A stretch of 64,000 bases of DNA from Ziziphus jujuba (taxonomy: Eukaryota; Streptophyta; Magnoliopsida; Rosales; Rhamnaceae), in NCBI RefSeq assembly GCF_031755915.1, contig NC_083386.1:15919001-15983000 (forward strand). The letters are read 5' to 3'. Every line of letters starts with the position of its first letter. Positions within the stretch are counted from its first letter, which is position 1. This document shows, piece by piece, positions 60,390 to 64,000 of this stretch. Made by a program: the position numbers and the translations under genes. The notes beneath the pieces were generated by a model. That model did not search any database. It was not told the origin of the DNA and saw only the letters and a list, made by a program, of their open reading frames with translations.

Positions 60390-61954
60390 CTTATATTCTT
60401 AGGAGACAACCTAAATAATAATGATCTTTTCAAATATAGTACATATTCTAAATTCAATTGACAAAAGAGTCTCGCTCTTAATTTTTAAAATGTCCTCAAA
60501 AAAAAAAAAAAAAAAACAACTCTATAGTTCAAATTCTTTTAGGTCTTCGAATTAAGATTGCTAGTTAATAAATGAAAAAAAAAAAAAAGGATTGTGAGAA
60601 GTCTTTTTTTTTTTTTTTTTTTTAATTTCTCATGGGCTCCAAGAGTAACAACAATTTTTTCAAGTATTTTGTTAAATAGACAGGGTATGTGCCCTTTACA
60701 TCTAAACCTTTTAAATTTAGAATATTATTGTAATCTTGATATATATATATATATATATTAAGATGTTTTATTTATTTTTATGGACTCTTATGTCCACAAA
60801 TAAATTCCTATAATTCCAATTTGGTTTTAGATTGATTTATGTTAACTTATTCGAATTTGACTCGTAATATATATATATATATACAACCCTATATATATTT
60901 TTAAATCTCAACAAAAATTCAAAAGCTGAAAATGAGATTTTGCTGAGAAACAAACTATATATACATATATATATATATATATTTATATATATATGGAAAT
61001 TTATAATCGCATTACCAAACGGATCCTATACAATCCTATTGTAAATTTACATTTTTACTTACATATAAAATTACCACTGAGAGTATCAATATATTTGAAT
61101 AATTTCTTTATATACTCTCATTTCCTCCCAAGTCTCTCCTTTTAAATTATACTTACAACTATTTTCTTTATGTAACAAAAAAAAAAAAAAAAAAAAAGCT
61201 CATATTGCACCATTTCATAGAACCTCAAAAAATAAAATAGTAATATTTGTCTTTTTTTTTTATTCCTTCTTTTATTTTGCAATGATTCGTTTTGTTTTGG
61301 AAATTTTAAAAAACATTTAGAAGTACAAGATCCAACAAATTTGAATATGTTCAAAATTATTCAGCAGAACGATTTAAAGGCATTCAAAAATTATTGATCA
61401 AACACACAAAAACAATATGTTGCACCTTTGTAGGTATTTATAAGTATACAACTGAATAACTTCAAATATATTCAGAAGTATAAGATTAAATATCTTAGAA
61501 TTTATTAAGAAGTTTAGAACTGAACATTCCAAGATAATACAACTTTGAAGGTGTTCAGAAGTAAATAATTGAACAATTTTGAAAATGTTTAGAAGTATAC
61601 AATTGAATATTTTAGATATTGTTTAAAAGTTTAATACCGAACACTAAAAAATTTGGCCTTCGACAATGTTATTAACATGAAGATAATCGATGTTAATGGA
61701 AAATCCTAAACAGAGAATCAATAAGGGAAGATCTTTTTTGGGCTATTAGAGGAGGAAGAAAGGTTTGGATCGATTTGTAAGGGTAGTTAAAAGAAAAGAA
61801 AAAAAAATATATATATATATTGGGAGAAGTGTATAAATTTAGGGTATTTTGAATATTAAAAATACTGTATAAAGAAATTTTGTGTTTTTATATATTTTAA
61901 TGATGGTGTGTAAAGAATGAAAGTGTGTCGAGATATTTTGGAATTGCGAAAAAC

Positions 61955-62001
<47 letters not shown>

Positions 62002-62878
62002 AATTTTCAGTAAGGATTTTCATTAGTGTTGATAGAAAAATGATTATTTGTATATATAATTAAGCCCACATCAGATTGATTTGATAAAACTTTGTTTGTC
62101 AACAGTTAAGTTGTTTAACTGATGAGATTTAAAATTGTATTGATAATTAACTAATCTCTACAAAGTTTATTTTTTTAAAATATAATTTTAATATATTACT
62201 AAATTCATATTAAAATATTGATTATTTTTAAATTACAATTTCTAAAATGATCCAAAAAATAATAAAAGGAAGATTTGATGTTAAAATTATTGTCTCTATG
62301 ATGTGTGCTTGACTATGTATATATGTGTTAATCTTAACGAAAAATTAAATTTGTTTAAAATATGATTCGAGCTTGCATAGCGAGCTAAGTTAAAAAATTT
62401 CCTAAAGCAGACTCATGGGTGCTTTATTTTTTCTATTCACAATCTTATTTTTTCTAACTTTATTTATTTATTTTTTTATCATTTCGTTATTCAAATCTTG
62501 AACCTCGTATATGAAATAGTGTGGGTATTAGTATTAGGCTATTCTCACATGGACATTTTTATGCTGAATCTTAGGTCCACAAATAAATTTTTATAATTCC
62601 AAATTGGTTTTAGATTCTAACTTGACTCCTAAAAAAGTATGTATATGTATATATAAATATCAATTGGTCTTAATTAATATTCACCTCATTTTATTGAACT
62701 AAGTCTATCCTTGATAATAATTGGATATTTATTTAAAAAAATAATGTCCAATCCATTAATAGAATTCAATAGTCATTTTGTGTGAATTTTAGTTTAATAA
62801 AATAATATGAATTTTATTAGAAATTGACTGACATATATATACATATATATATTATTAGGTTCAAATAAAGTCTTTACT
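60390..62878. other. AT-rich DNA with dispersed short repeats
   Basis: tccacaaataaatt-ttataattccaa with ttggttttagatt occurs at about 60,792 and 62,576. The aatttgtttaaaatatgatt segment near 62,349 recurs near 63,251. (TC)n(TA)n lies at 61,956-62,000. Unclassified decayed repeats are likely; no gene seen. Confidence 0.5.
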
Positions 62879-63031
62879 ATGAGGATTAACATGAATTCTT
62901 ATGTTTTTAGTTCCTGGATCGTATAAGGGGTTGAGATTTAATATTACATTTATTATGAGGATTAACATGAGTTCTTATGTTTTTAGTCCTTGGATCGTAT
63001 CAGAGGCTGAGGTTTAATATTACATTTATTA
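62879..63031. repeat. 76-bp tandem duplication
   Basis: Units begin atgaggattaacatga at 62,879 and 62,955 and contain gttcttatgtttttag (first copy attcttat) and ggatcgtat. They end tttaatattacatttatta and differ at several bases. Confidence 0.85.
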
Positions 63032-64000
63032 GTTGCCAGGTCTTGATAACATTATTTTTCCTAAATAGGGTTTAGTATGTCATTAATTTATATTTGACTA
63101 TTTTTTAAATTTTAAATTTTAATCTTTAGTGTAATCTAATACTGATTAAAAATATATCTTAGGTTAATAAAATAAGGTGGGCCTTACTTGAGATTGATTG
63201 TATAAATGTTATATATATATATATATATATCAATCTTGAACAAAAAATTAAAATTTGTTTAAAATATGATTTGAGCTTAAATAACAAGGCTCAGTCGAAA
63301 AATTTCATCAATATCTGATATCTAGTTAAAATAATTAGATAACTTATTGGATAATTTTATTTGACAGTAGTAGTTAATCTTCATTTTGTAATATAATTTT
63401 ATAGGCCATGTATTGATAAAAAAAATTATAGGGTATCAAACATTTAAATAATCCATTATATTTTATTTATTTTATTTTTTTTCAAACTTTTGGACTTCAT
63501 ACATGTACATATATATATATATATATATATTTATATATTTGATAAATAACGATGCATTATGCAAAAGAAAGAACCGCATGTATGGGAGCTATTTTTGGAC
63601 ATCAAATAATATATCATAATAATATTTGTGATATAAATGAAAGGGATATTCACTAATGATGTATTAAGCATTAAAAAAAGGGAAAAGATAAAAAATTATT
63701 TTATGATAAAATTCAACCTAAATTTCAAAGATAAACATTTTAGTTGTGCCAAAAGTGAGTTTAACAAGCTCTATTACAGCAAATATATATTATTTTCTGT
63801 TTTCTTATTTTTGTAAAAATCTTTTAGATAAGAACTCAACTCTACCCCTATAAAATAATGTTAGTACTCCAGCCAAACGTCAGGAAAAAAAAAAAAAAAA
63901 TTGTTGAAACCATCCGGTTCGTACTTCAATAAAAATGTTTAAATACGTGATAATTTATTGTCCCCTAACAATCAAACACAATTTCTCTCATTTTAGTGGT
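63032..64000. other. AT-rich intergenic DNA to window end
   Basis: It contains (TA)n tracts near 63,211-63,229 and 63,509-63,530 and a poly(A) run near 63,883. No gene seen. Confidence 0.6.

Noticed and set aside
1..64000. CRISPR arrays, bacterial operons, rRNA or known microRNA precursors
   Set aside because: Looked for by eye and not seen; the tandem arrays present lack unique spacers and the DNA is plant nuclear.

Overview
This is nuclear DNA from a flowering plant, almost certainly a eudicot. It has two spliced plant genes with GT-AG introns, very AT-rich intergenic DNA with many (TA)n and poly(A/T) tracts, and abundant plant transposable elements. The species cannot be named from the sequence; a woody rosid is a reasonable guess.

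Layout. (1) 1-6.4 kb: the 3' part (13 exons, 495 residues) of an ENHANCED DISEASE RESISTANCE 2-like gene, covering the end of a START lipid-binding domain and a complete EDR2 C-terminal (DUF1336) domain. The window opens on a GT intron donor, so the PH domain and first exons lie to the left. (2) 6.4-24.5 kb: AT-rich intergenic DNA with several non-autonomous DNA transposons. One is hAT-like with a perfect 8-9 bp target-site duplication. Two islands of higher GC with regulatory-looking motifs (about 13.14-13.80 and 19.9-20.9 kb) stand out. (3) 24.5-29.0 kb: a complete two-exon class A GATA factor, closest to Arabidopsis GATA8/BME3, with a long leader carrying a possible 49-codon uORF and a motif-rich intron. 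(4) 29-37.2 kb: AT-rich DNA with small tandem repeats and two poly(A/T) insertions flanked by target duplications. (5) 37.2-54.8 kb: a nested pair of Ty3/gypsy elements. The outer one is old, with LTRs differing at roughly one base in five in a stretch compared by eye. The inner one, 41,696-51,062, is very young: two 3,014-bp LTRs with about six differences and a perfect GTATT target duplication. (6) 54.8-64 kb: AT-rich DNA with a six-copy 66-bp minisatellite, a 220-bp tandem duplication, smaller repeats and two GC-richer islands. No gene is recognised there.

The two host genes share a strand and are about 20 kb apart. As I recall, their Arabidopsis counterparts (At3g54800 and At3g54810) are immediate neighbours, so this looks like conserved microsynteny stretched by transposon insertion.

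The most unusual object is the inner retrotransposon. Its 3.3-kb interior does not have the normal gag-protease-RT-RNaseH-integrase order. It has a decayed integrase relic, then a second integrase core, fused in frame to gag with two zinc motifs, then a protease remnant lacking its active site, then the C-terminal tail of pol. Reverse transcriptase is absent. A structurally defective, rearranged element has therefore moved very recently, presumably mobilised in trans.
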